Assembly (NCBI GenBank): GCA_051005015.1 | Contig: JBPCJT010000033.1 | Coordinates: forward strand, 1 to 17,557 | Length of the DNA stretch: 17,557 nucleotides | Source: JACMME01 sp051005015 | Lineage (GTDB): Bacteria > Gemmatimonadota > Gemmatimonadetes > Gemmatimonadales > Gemmatimonadaceae | Reading direction: 5' to 3' | Shown here: one piece after another, positions 6,690 through 13,182 of the stretch | How the letters are laid out: every line of letters starts with the position of its first letter | Numbering within the stretch: the first letter of the stretch is position 1 | Position numbers and translations under genes: made by a program | The notes under the pieces: generated by a model | Told to the model about the DNA's origin: nothing | What the model saw: only the letters and a program-made list of their open reading frames with translations | The model's database searches: none

Positions 6690-8264
6690 CTACTTTGCCG
6701 CCGCGGCGACTCGCCTGGCTTCCGCCAGCGCGGGAAGCTCCGCATCCGCGCGATGCCAGACGTCGCGAAGCTCACCATACGCTCGCGCCGCCGTTGCGCT
6801 GTCGCCGGCCGCCGCTGCCGCGCGCGCGAGGCCGAGCAGGGAAAGCGCACGCCTGGGCGCCAGCTCCAGCGCCCGAGCGAACTCCCTCTGTGCTTCGGCG
6901 GGCCGCCTGAGCGAAAGCAGAACTTCGCCGAACAGCTCGTGCGATGGCTTTACCACATCGGGTGGCCCGTACTCCACCGGCAGCGCGTCCTCAATGGCCG
7001 TCGCTTCGCGCAGCAGTGATATCGCCTCGTCCGGCGCGCCCTCCGCGTTCCTTATCACCGCCCTGAGCTCCTTCTCGAGGATGCTCGGCAGCTTGGCGCT
7101 CGCGCCGTAGCGGTCGTGTTCCTTCGAGCGATTTCCGCGGGCGATGAGGTCAGCGAGATGGCGGCCGGCCTCCGCGCGATCTCCACGCCTGAGCGCGGCG
7201 TAGCCGAGCGCGAACGCGTCCATTACCTGTGGACCCGGTCCGACACCGGCTGGATTGACGGTCCAGCTTCGCGCCGGATCGTCCCACCGCTCGCTGTTGA
7301 CCAGGTAGTGGGCGCGCATGCTCATCAAGTATGCGCGAACGGGCGGCCGGGAATCGCTGCGAACGTTCCCGTGTACCGTCTCGAGATGCTTTCGCGCGTC
7401 GTTGATCCGACCCTGCTGCAGCAAACCGTATCCGAGCCACGCGGTATAGTGACCGGGCCGCCAGGCGGCATGGTCGTGTCCCGATGCGATAACGTTCTGG
7501 GACACCACGTCGTCCCACAGTCCCAGCGCCACGAAGATGTGCGTCGTCATGTGCTGCGCATGGGCCGCATCGGGGGCGATTTTGGAGTACGCGCGCGCCG
7601 CGCACAGGCCGAGTGGGGCGTGAACGGGATCGTCGAAGGCGTGGATGACGTAATGCGCGGCGCCGGGATGATTGGGGCTGGTACGGAAGACGTCGTCCGC
7701 GATCGCGCCGGCGCGCACGTAGGTGGAAACGTCTCGCGTACCCTGGCTCAACCCGAGCAGCGAAAGCGCGTAGAACGTGCGCGCCTCGTGGTCATCGGGG
7801 TAATCGTGCGACAGGCGCTCCATCGCGCGCGAGTACAGCGTGTCACGCCGCTCCTTGGCGCCGTCACCATACAGTACCTCCACAGCCTCGAGGTAGGCAC
7901 GCTCTCTCGCCGTGGGCGCTTTGGCTCTGCGCGACTCCGGTGCGGGCGCCAGGCGCCGCAGCGCCGTGCGTGCCGCCTCCACATTCTGCTCGTTCCAGAC
8001 GGGGTGTGTGTAAGTCAACGCTTCACCCCAGTACGCCATCGCGAAGCCGGGATCGAGCTTTTGTGCCTCGCGGAACGCCGCAGCCGCGGACTCATACTCG
8101 AAGCTGTGCAGGTAGAGGACGCCTCTCATGAAATGTGGCTGCGCCTCGGGCCGCCCCGAGGTGGGAAAGCTTATGGTTCCGAGCGTTTGAGCTGTCAGAG
8201 CCGCTACGGACAGAAGGCACATCACAGCCGTAAGCAGTACCTGACCCTTGAGACAATGCAACAT
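6690..8264 (-). CDS. Secreted tetratricopeptide-repeat protein
   Basis: The product (524 residues) begins with a signal peptide (MLHCLKGQVLLTAVMCLLSV, cut near ALTAQT). Helical repeat pairs follow. The first is clear: FMRGVLYLHSFEYESAAAAF and AQKLDPGFAMAYWGEAL (about residues 45-83). Later ones include HYTAWLGYGLLQQGRINDAR and a C-terminal set, RPAEAQREFARALELAPRRA and ALSLLGLARAAAAAGDSATA. His-rich segments between them (HPGAAHYVIHAFDD, HAQHMTTHIFVALGLWDD) are characteristic of this uncharacterised periplasmic family. AAGGTGATG sits about 4 nt before the ATG at 8264, supporting this start. It is probably a periplasmic scaffold or enzyme-associated protein; no catalytic motif is assigned. The end overlaps the open frame of DUF2182, so the two are likely co-transcribed. 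Confidence 0.88.
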   Translation of the reverse strand: MLHCLKGQVLLTAVMCLLSVAALTAQTLGTISFPTSGRPEAQPHFMRGVLYLHSFEYESAAAAFREAQKLDPGFAMAYWGEALTYTHPVWNEQNVEAARTALRRLAPAPESRRAKAPTARERAYLEAVEVLYGDGAKERRDTLYSRAMERLSHDYPDDHEARTFYALSLLGLSQGTRDVSTYVRAGAIADDVFRTSPNHPGAAHYVIHAFDDPVHAPLGLCAARAYSKIAPDAAHAQHMTTHIFVALGLWDDVVSQNVIASGHDHAAWRPGHYTAWLGYGLLQQGRINDARKHLETVHGNVRSDSRPPVRAYLMSMRAHYLVNSERWDDPARSWTVNPAGVGPGPQVMDAFALGYAALRRGDRAEAGRHLADLIARGNRSKEHDRYGASAKLPSILEKELRAVIRNAEGAPDEAISLLREATAIEDALPVEYGPPDVVKPSHELFGEVLLSLRRPAEAQREFARALELAPRRALSLLGLARAAAAAGDSATAARAYGELRDVWHRADAELPALAEARRVAAAAK

Positions 8265-8432
8265 TCGACATCACCTTGTACGAGGGACGGCGTGACAATC
8301 CGGGCATACCATAAAGCCCCTGGAGCCCGATAACCAGATGGACACGTTCTTCCGCGACAGCCGGGCGGAGCGTATTGTCTGGATCACCAGTCTTTCGCCA
8401 CCCAATCATCATGCCATCGCGCAGAGACGTCA

Positions 8433-9164
8433 ATGACAATTCAACCGATTTCCCTCCCCGCATGCATATGTATAGCGGCGGCGCTCATGATTGGCGGATG
8501 CGCCCGACCGGCCGGCTCTCCCTCGCCCGAGGCAGACCGTGATAGCCAGAGCATGACCCAGCACGAAACGGGGTGGCGCTCCCTCTTCGACGGCAAAACG
8601 ACGGACGGTTGGCGCGCCTTCCGCAAGCCGGCCATTTCCGACGGGTGGCGCGTGATGGATGGCGCGCTCACACGCGTCGCGGAGGGTGGCGACATCATTA
8701 CGGTAGACCAGTTCACCAACTTCGAGCTAGCGCTGGAGTGGAAGGTCGCGCCAGGCGGAAATAGCGGGATCTTCTTTCACGTGAGCGAAGAAGAGAACAA
8801 CGTGTGGGAGACCGGCCCCGAGATGCAGATCCTCGACGACGAGCGGCACGTTGACGGCAAGTCGCGTCTGACTTCGGCGGGCGCCAACTACGCGCTTTAC
8901 CCGCCGCCTGCTGGAATAGTGAAGCCGGCTGGAGAATGGAACTCGGTACGGCTGCTTGTGAATGGAAATCACGTCAAGCACTGGCTCAACGATACCAAGG
9001 TCGTCGAATACGAGCTCGGCAGCCCCGACTGGGAGGAGCGTGTGAGGAAGAGCAAATTCAGTACGGTGCCGCGCTATGGGCGCGTCCCGACGGGCCACAT
9101 TGCGCTCCAGGATCACGGCGACTGGGTCGCATTTCGCAACATCAAGATCCGCGTGCTGCCATGA
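8433..9164 (+). CDS. DUF1080 (3-keto-disaccharide hydrolase domain) lipoprotein
   Basis: The product (243 residues) has a lipoprotein signal ending MIGGC at Cys23, then a linker, then one DUF1080 domain: GWRSLFDGKTTDGWRAF (about 48-64), GGDIITVDQFTNFELALEWK, PGGNSGIFFHV (about 107-117), PEMQILDD (128-135), GEWNSVRLLVNGNHVKHWLN, and the closing GHIALQDHGDWVAFRNIKIR. The fold is a concanavalin-like jelly roll; family members act on 3-keto-glycosides outside the cytoplasm, and many remain untested. The gene overlaps the MFS gene by ATGA, so they form an operon and probably handle the same sugar: cleavage in the periplasm, then uptake. The 168-bp divergent gap to the TPR gene shows no clear promoter. 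Confidence 0.9.
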   Translation: MTIQPISLPACICIAAALMIGGCARPAGSPSPEADRDSQSMTQHETGWRSLFDGKTTDGWRAFRKPAISDGWRVMDGALTRVAEGGDIITVDQFTNFELALEWKVAPGGNSGIFFHVSEEENNVWETGPEMQILDDERHVDGKSRLTSAGANYALYPPPAGIVKPAGEWNSVRLLVNGNHVKHWLNDTKVVEYELGSPDWEERVRKSKFSTVPRYGRVPTGHIALQDHGDWVAFRNIKIRVLP

Positions 9165-10366
9165 GCGTCCGCACAAGGCTCTCCGCTATGATGTTTCTCC
9201 AGTATTTCATCTGGGGGGCATGGTTCGTGACCCTGGGGACCTACCTCGGGACGACGCTCAAATTCGACGGCACGCAGATCGGCCTCGCCTACGGCAGCAC
9301 CGCGCTCGCCGCGATGATCTCGCCGTTCTTCGTGGGCATGATCGCGGACCGGTTTTTTTCCACTGAAAAAATCCTCGCGGTACTGCATCTCCTCGGCGGC
9401 GCGCTGCTGTACTACGCATCTACGCTCGAGTCCTTCGGCGCCTTCTACCCGGTGCTCATCGCGTACGCACTCTGCTACATGCCCACGCTGGCGCTCACCA
9501 ACTCGATCTCGTTCGACAACGTAGCGGACTCGGCGCGTGACTTTCCGCGCATCCGCGTGCTCGGCACTATCGGGTGGATCGTCGCGGGACTCCTGGTGGG
9601 ACGCCTGGGCCTCGAAGCGACGGCGGTGCCAATGCGAATCGCGGCGGGCGCTTCGGTGGTCATGGCGGCCTTCTCGCTCCTGCTACCTCACACGCCACCG
9701 CACGCCGCCGGAAAGCCACTCAGCGCGCGGGACGTGCTCGGTCTCGACGCTCTCTCGCTGATGAAGGACCGCTCCTTCGCGACGTTCGTGATCGGATCGT
9801 TCCTGCTCTGCATTCCGCTGCAGTTCTACTACGCGTTCACCAACCTCTTCCTCAACGAGACCGGCATGTCCGAGCCGGCGAGCAAGATGACGCTGGGACA
9901 GATGTCCGAGATCGGCTTCATGATTCTGATGCCGTGGTTCCTCCGTCGGCTCGGAGTCAAGAAGATCCTGCTCGTTGGCATGGCGGCGTGGACAGTCCGG
10001 TATCTTCTCTTCGCGTTCGGCGACACGGGGCCGCTAGTCTGGATGCTGTATATCGGCATTTTGCTGCACGGCATCTGCTACGATTTCTTTTTCGTCACCG
10101 GACAGATCTACGTGGACCAGCAGGCGTCAGTGAAGATCCGCGCGGCAGCTCAGGGTTTCATCGCCTTTGTCACCCAGGGGGTGGGATTGTTCATCGGGGC
10201 GTGGATATCGGGGCGCGTGGTGGAGACATATGCGACGACCCTGCAGTCTGGCGCAGTGGCGCACGACTGGCGCAGCATCTGGCTCGTGCCCGCCGCGATG
10301 GCGGTGATTGTGCTTATTGTGTTCGCGGTGTTGTTCAGGCCGGCGAAGGAAAGGCAGGAGGTGTGA
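9161..10366 (+). CDS. MFS permease, nucleoside:H+ symporter (NHS)-like
   Basis: The product (401 residues) has about 12 transmembrane segments and begins MSVRTRLSAMMFLQYFIWGA, the opening typical of the NupG/XapB-like NHS group (LQYFIWGAWFVTLGTYL). The family loop ISPFFVGMIADRFFSTEKIL (about 48-67), the TNSISFDNVADSARDFPRIR loop and the YDFFFVTGQIYVDQQA segment are all present. The frame extends upstream into the DUF1080 gene, but the ATG at 9161, overlapping that gene's TGA, gives the usual N-terminus. Family members annotated as nucleoside permeases in soil bacteria often sit beside DUF1080 and oxidoreductase genes, so the cargo here may be a keto-sugar or glycoside product rather than a nucleoside. 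That is inference from context. Confidence 0.88.
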   Translation: MSVRTRLSAMMFLQYFIWGAWFVTLGTYLGTTLKFDGTQIGLAYGSTALAAMISPFFVGMIADRFFSTEKILAVLHLLGGALLYYASTLESFGAFYPVLIAYALCYMPTLALTNSISFDNVADSARDFPRIRVLGTIGWIVAGLLVGRLGLEATAVPMRIAAGASVVMAAFSLLLPHTPPHAAGKPLSARDVLGLDALSLMKDRSFATFVIGSFLLCIPLQFYYAFTNLFLNETGMSEPASKMTLGQMSEIGFMILMPWFLRRLGVKKILLVGMAAWTVRYLLFAFGDTGPLVWMLYIGILLHGICYDFFFVTGQIYVDQQASVKIRAAAQGFIAFVTQGVGLFIGAWISGRVVETYATTLQSGAVAHDWRSIWLVPAAMAVIVLIVFAVLFRPAKERQEV

Positions 10367-10400
10367 GAGTACACGGAAGGCGTCTGTTCAACGCGTGCAC

Positions 10401-10694
10401 ATGAGCGGCTGGCTCGTACTGGCAGCGGGGCTTACTCTGGCCGTCGGAGCGGCGCACTCATACCTCGGCGAGCGCTACATCCTGACCCGGCTTTTCCGCC
10501 GAACCGACCTGCCGGCATTATACAGCTCGGACGTGTTCGCGGCGATCTCCGGGAAGTCCCACCTTCGAGTCGCGCACCAATCTTCTCTTCTCCTTCGAGA
10601 AGATCGTGCTCCGTGGCTATGCGCCGTCGCCTGGTTGAAAAGCGCCACTGGATGCGCAACCGACGCGGAACATCTCAGAAGATCGTGTAGATGA
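10401..10694 (+). pseudogene. Chimeric broken ORF: membrane-protein start fused to a relic
   Basis: The frame opens with a plausible membrane-protein N-terminus, MSGWLVLAAGLTLAVGAAHS then YLGERYILTRLFRRTDLPAL, resembling small multi-helix hypothetical proteins. After about 47 codons the likeness ends. From about 10541 the DNA instead resembles the middle of the intact gene at 15178-15939, but in another reading frame: +1 relative to this ORF it encodes FESRTNLLFSFEK-I-V-LR, against IESRTNLLFSFEK-M-A-LR in the intact gene. The ORF's own C-terminal half (HLRVAHQSSLLL and on) is therefore an out-of-frame artefact. No Shine-Dalgarno is near the ATG. It ends overlapping the convergent DUF5989 gene. 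I regard it as a recombination scar, not a working gene. Confidence 0.6.
10566..10604 (+). repeat. 39-nt direct repeat, left copy (gene relic)
   Basis: These 39 bases equal 15483-15521 except for one C/G difference, same orientation. In the right copy they encode ESRTNLLFSFEK of the conserved hypothetical protein. Weaker likeness extends left to about 10541 (GGCGATCTCC against GGTGATTTCC). Beyond 10604 it fades within about 25 nt. The copies flank the whole carbamoyltransferase operon. Confidence 0.85.
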
Positions 10695-10833
10695 ATGGCG
10701 CGAGAACCGATCCCTGAGCGAATACCAGCAGGGTTCCGATCATCAGCATGATCAGGATTAGCGGGAGCAGCCAGAATTTCTTCCGCGCCTTCATGAATGC
10801 CCACAGCTCACTGATCAATCCCGAACGTGCCAT
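10675..10833 (-). CDS. DUF5989 small membrane protein (SxtK-like position)
   Basis: A 52-residue protein, MARSGLISELWAFMKARKKF then WLLPLILIMLMIGTLLVFAQ then GSVLAPFIYTIF. This is the DUF5989 pattern: an amphipathic charged start with ARKKFWLLP, one transmembrane helix, and the conserved SxLAPFIYTxF end. GGAGAAG lies 6 nt before the ATG. It is the last gene of the operon, 21 nt after the SxtJ-like gene. The family is found beside carbamoyltransferase and SxtJ genes; in saxitoxin clusters the equivalent place is held by a similarly tiny unknown protein, SxtK. The role is unknown; a membrane partner of the carbamoyltransferase is a reasonable guess. Confidence 0.88.
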   Translation of the reverse strand: MARSGLISELWAFMKARKKFWLLPLILIMLMIGTLLVFAQGSVLAPFIYTIF

Positions 10834-10854
10834 GGCTGCTTCTCCGCTCAACGC

Positions 10855-11280
10855 CTAAAACTGACGCATCATTGAACTGGTTGCGCTCGCAGCCGGATCC
10901 CGAGTGACCCAATAGCTGTCATCAACACGCTTCTGCACCAGAGTGTTTCGTCCCAACAGCCGCATGAAAAGCGCCATCGGTGTCACCACCACAAAATATA
11001 CCAGCCCCATGAAGATCGGGGTGGTAACCTTCGACAGCAGCAACCCGAACCGCATCCATCCCCGATAGACTGGCCCGAGATAGGTCGGAATCGTAATCCC
11101 GGCCAGGAGCAGGGCGCCGCCCAGCGCTCCAAGCACCAGCGGTGCCGTGTCATGACCACGCCACAGGGATATGGCGGCCAGAACGCCGAATGCCAACCCA
11201 ACGGTTAATCCGAACTTCCGGCCCTCCGTGGGCGTCAGTCGAGCTGGAATTCTTTCTGCCAATTCCCGGTTTCCTTCCAT
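10855..11280 (-). CDS. SxtJ-like membrane protein
   Basis: Starting at ATG 11280 (AAGGGAGA upstream) the product has 141 residues. LTPTEGRKFGLTVGLAFGVL opens the first transmembrane helix; a second pair follows (APLVLGALGGALLLAGITIP) and a third at SKVTTPIFMGLVYFVVVTPM, then a cytoplasmic-type tail with RLLGRNTLVQKR and SYWVTRD. This matches the SxtJ family seen next to carbamoyltransferases. The frame is open further upstream to 11427, inside the carbamoyltransferase gene, but that part is not family-like. The overlap with the upstream gene is 46 nt, so translation is probably coupled. A TTG seven codons in is an alternative start. No enzymatic residues are evident; function is unknown. Confidence 0.85.
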   Translation of the reverse strand: MEGNRELAERIPARLTPTEGRKFGLTVGLAFGVLAAISLWRGHDTAPLVLGALGGALLLAGITIPTYLGPVYRGWMRFGLLLSKVTTPIFMGLVYFVVVTPMALFMRLLGRNTLVQKRVDDSYWVTRDPAASATSSMMRQF

Positions 11281-13106
11281 GCCGGCTGGTCTCCCTTGAG
11301 TAGCAGGAATGGGAACAACACGAGCGCGTCGATGTGGGTGCGCATGAAGCAGCGATATGCGTCGGCGGGTGTGCAGACGATAGGCTCTCCCCGCACGTTG
11401 AAGGACGTGTTCACCAGCAAGCCACATCCCGTCAGACGCTCGAACTCCCTAATGAGCGCATGGTACCGGGGACTGGTCTCCTCTTCCACCGTCTGAATCC
11501 GCGCCGAGTAATCGATGTGCGTTACCGCCGGGATGTCCGAGCGCGGCACATTGAGCTGGTCGATACCCCAGAGATTCTTCTGCTCGCTGGTCATCGGTAT
11601 CTGCCGCTCCTCCTTTACAGGCGCCACCAGCAGCATATACGGCGAGTCTCGATCGAGCTCGAAATAGTCGCTCACCCGCTCCCGAAGCACGCTCGGTGCG
11701 AACGGCCTGAAGCCTTCCCGGAACTTGATCTTAATGTTCATGTCCGCCTGCATCCTGGCGCTGCGTGGATCGCCCAGGATGCTCCGCGACCCCAGCGCTC
11801 TCGGACCGAATTCCATCCGGCCATCGAACCAGCCGATAATCCGTTCGCTAGCCAGAAGTTCCGCTGTCTGACGGAAGACCTCATCCGGCTCCAGTCGGAC
11901 GTATTTCGCATCGATGCTTGTGAGGTAACGCTCGATTTCCTCCGGCGTAAACGAGGGGCCCAGGCAGGCACCCTTCATTCCGTCACGACCCGTTGCTGCT
12001 CGCCGCGGTTTCCTGTGGTGCCGGTGCCACGCAAGCTGTGCCACACCCAACGCCCCGCCGGCGTCGCCAGCGGCTGGCTGAATCCAGATCTGCTCGAAAG
12101 GGCCTTCCCGAAGCAACCGGCCATTACCCACGCAGTTGAGCGCGACACCACCAGCCATGCAGAGGTTCTTCAGACCGGTCTCGGCATGAAGCGTTCGAGC
12201 CATCCGTAACATGATCTCTTCGCAGACCACCTGGACGGACCGCGCGAGATCCATTTCTTTCTGAGTGAGCTTGGATTCGGGAACCCGGGGCGGCCCGCCA
12301 AAAAGATCGTGGAACGCCGGGCTCGTCATCGTCAAGCCGGCGAGATAGTTGAAGTACTTCTGGTTCAGGCTGAACGAGCCGTCGTCCTTGAGGTCGACCA
12401 GCTCCTTGAGAATCAGGTCGACGTATTTCGGCTCGCCGTATGGCGCGAGCCCCATCACCTTGTATTCTCCGGAGTTGACCTTGAAGCCGGCGTAGTAGGT
12501 GAAGGCTGAATACAGCAGGCCGAGCGAGTCGGGCCACCGCAACTCCTTTAGCAGCGTGAGATCGCTGCCTCTGCCGACTCCCATCGATGCAGTTGCCCAC
12601 TCGCCGACCCCATCGATCGTCAGAATTGCCGCCTCGTTAAACGGCGATGGGAAAAAGGCGCTCGCCGCGTGCGACTCGTGGTGCTCCGCGTACAGCAGAT
12701 CGCCCTCGTAGCCCAGAGCTTCACGAATCTGGCGATCCATGTACAACTTTTCCTTGATCCAGAGTGGGCCGGCCATCAGGAAGGACTTGAATCCGCGAGG
12801 CGCTACTCCGAGGTAAGTCTCCAGGATCCGCTCGAACTTCAGCAGGGGCTTGTCGTAGAAGGCCACGGTCCCGATATCCTTCGTGGTGATGCCCGCTTCC
12901 CCGAGGCAATACTCCACGGCCTCGGCTGGGAAGGCTGAATCGCCCTTGATGCGAGTGAATCGCTCCTCGCTTGCCGCCGCAATTATCTCTCCGTCCGCAA
13001 GCAGGCAGGCGGCGCTGTCGTGGTAGAAGGCGGAGAGTCCAAGTACGTATGAACGTGTAACTTGCGTAATCGCTCCGGGGCGGCAAGGAAGCTGACTCAA
13101 AGGCAA
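11235..13106 (-). CDS. O-carbamoyltransferase (NodU/CmcH/TobZ/SxtI family)
   Basis: The product (up to 623 residues) transfers a carbamoyl group from carbamoyl phosphate, through carbamoyl-adenylate, to a hydroxyl of a sugar or natural product. The N-terminal Kae1-like domain starts VLGLSAFYHDSAACLLADGE and has metal ligands in the TobZ pattern: H142 and H146 (HHESH), D165 (TIDGVGEW) and D348 (AAGDAGGALG), with the same 4- and 19-residue spacings as TobZ H114/H118/D137. The YrdC-like C-terminal domain shows GWFDGRMEFGPRALGSRSIL (425-444), RPFAPSVL, and LLVNTSFNVRGEPIVCTPAD (563-582). Both domains are full length. The start is uncertain: TTG 13106 or TTG 13100 give a 17-19 residue lead before the usual YVLG beginning, and no ATG or Shine-Dalgarno is present. 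It is the second gene of a four-gene operon. Confidence 0.93.
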   Translation of the reverse strand: MPLSQLPCRPGAITQVTRSYVLGLSAFYHDSAACLLADGEIIAAASEERFTRIKGDSAFPAEAVEYCLGEAGITTKDIGTVAFYDKPLLKFERILETYLGVAPRGFKSFLMAGPLWIKEKLYMDRQIREALGYEGDLLYAEHHESHAASAFFPSPFNEAAILTIDGVGEWATASMGVGRGSDLTLLKELRWPDSLGLLYSAFTYYAGFKVNSGEYKVMGLAPYGEPKYVDLILKELVDLKDDGSFSLNQKYFNYLAGLTMTSPAFHDLFGGPPRVPESKLTQKEMDLARSVQVVCEEIMLRMARTLHAETGLKNLCMAGGVALNCVGNGRLLREGPFEQIWIQPAAGDAGGALGVAQLAWHRHHRKPRRAATGRDGMKGACLGPSFTPEEIERYLTSIDAKYVRLEPDEVFRQTAELLASERIIGWFDGRMEFGPRALGSRSILGDPRSARMQADMNIKIKFREGFRPFAPSVLRERVSDYFELDRDSPYMLLVAPVKEERQIPMTSEQKNLWGIDQLNVPRSDIPAVTHIDYSARIQTVEEETSPRYHALIREFERLTGCGLLVNTSFNVRGEPIVCTPADAYRCFMRTHIDALVLFPFLLLKGDQPAWKETGNWQKEFQLD

Positions 13107-13132
13107 GAACTAGACCGCGCCGTGCCCTGGGT

Positions 13133-13147
13133 CACTCATTATGAGTG
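13133..13147. promoter_or_regulatory. Palindrome between the phosphatase-fold and carbamoyltransferase genes
   Basis: CACTCATTATGAGTG is a perfect inverted repeat with 7-bp arms around a single T, 27 nt before the carbamoyltransferase start and inside the 76-bp gap. No T-run follows on either strand, so it is not a typical terminator; a protein-binding site or an RNA processing hairpin is possible. Confidence 0.35.
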
Positions 13148-13182
13148 GCGCAACACCTGGCGGGCAGCGCCATGCGTAAGGG

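Noticed and set aside
5888..6850. A 320-codon minus-strand frame overlapping DUF2182
   Set aside because: It is out of frame with the clear DUF2182 motifs and the TPR C-terminus; its sequence is Arg/Pro-rich low complexity.
7116..8333. A 405-codon open frame on the plus strand
   Set aside because: It is antisense to the TPR protein, has no recognisable motif and would run across the divergent promoter region.
11334..12209. A 291-codon plus-strand frame
   Set aside because: It is antisense to the conserved C-terminal domain of the carbamoyltransferase and shows no domain.
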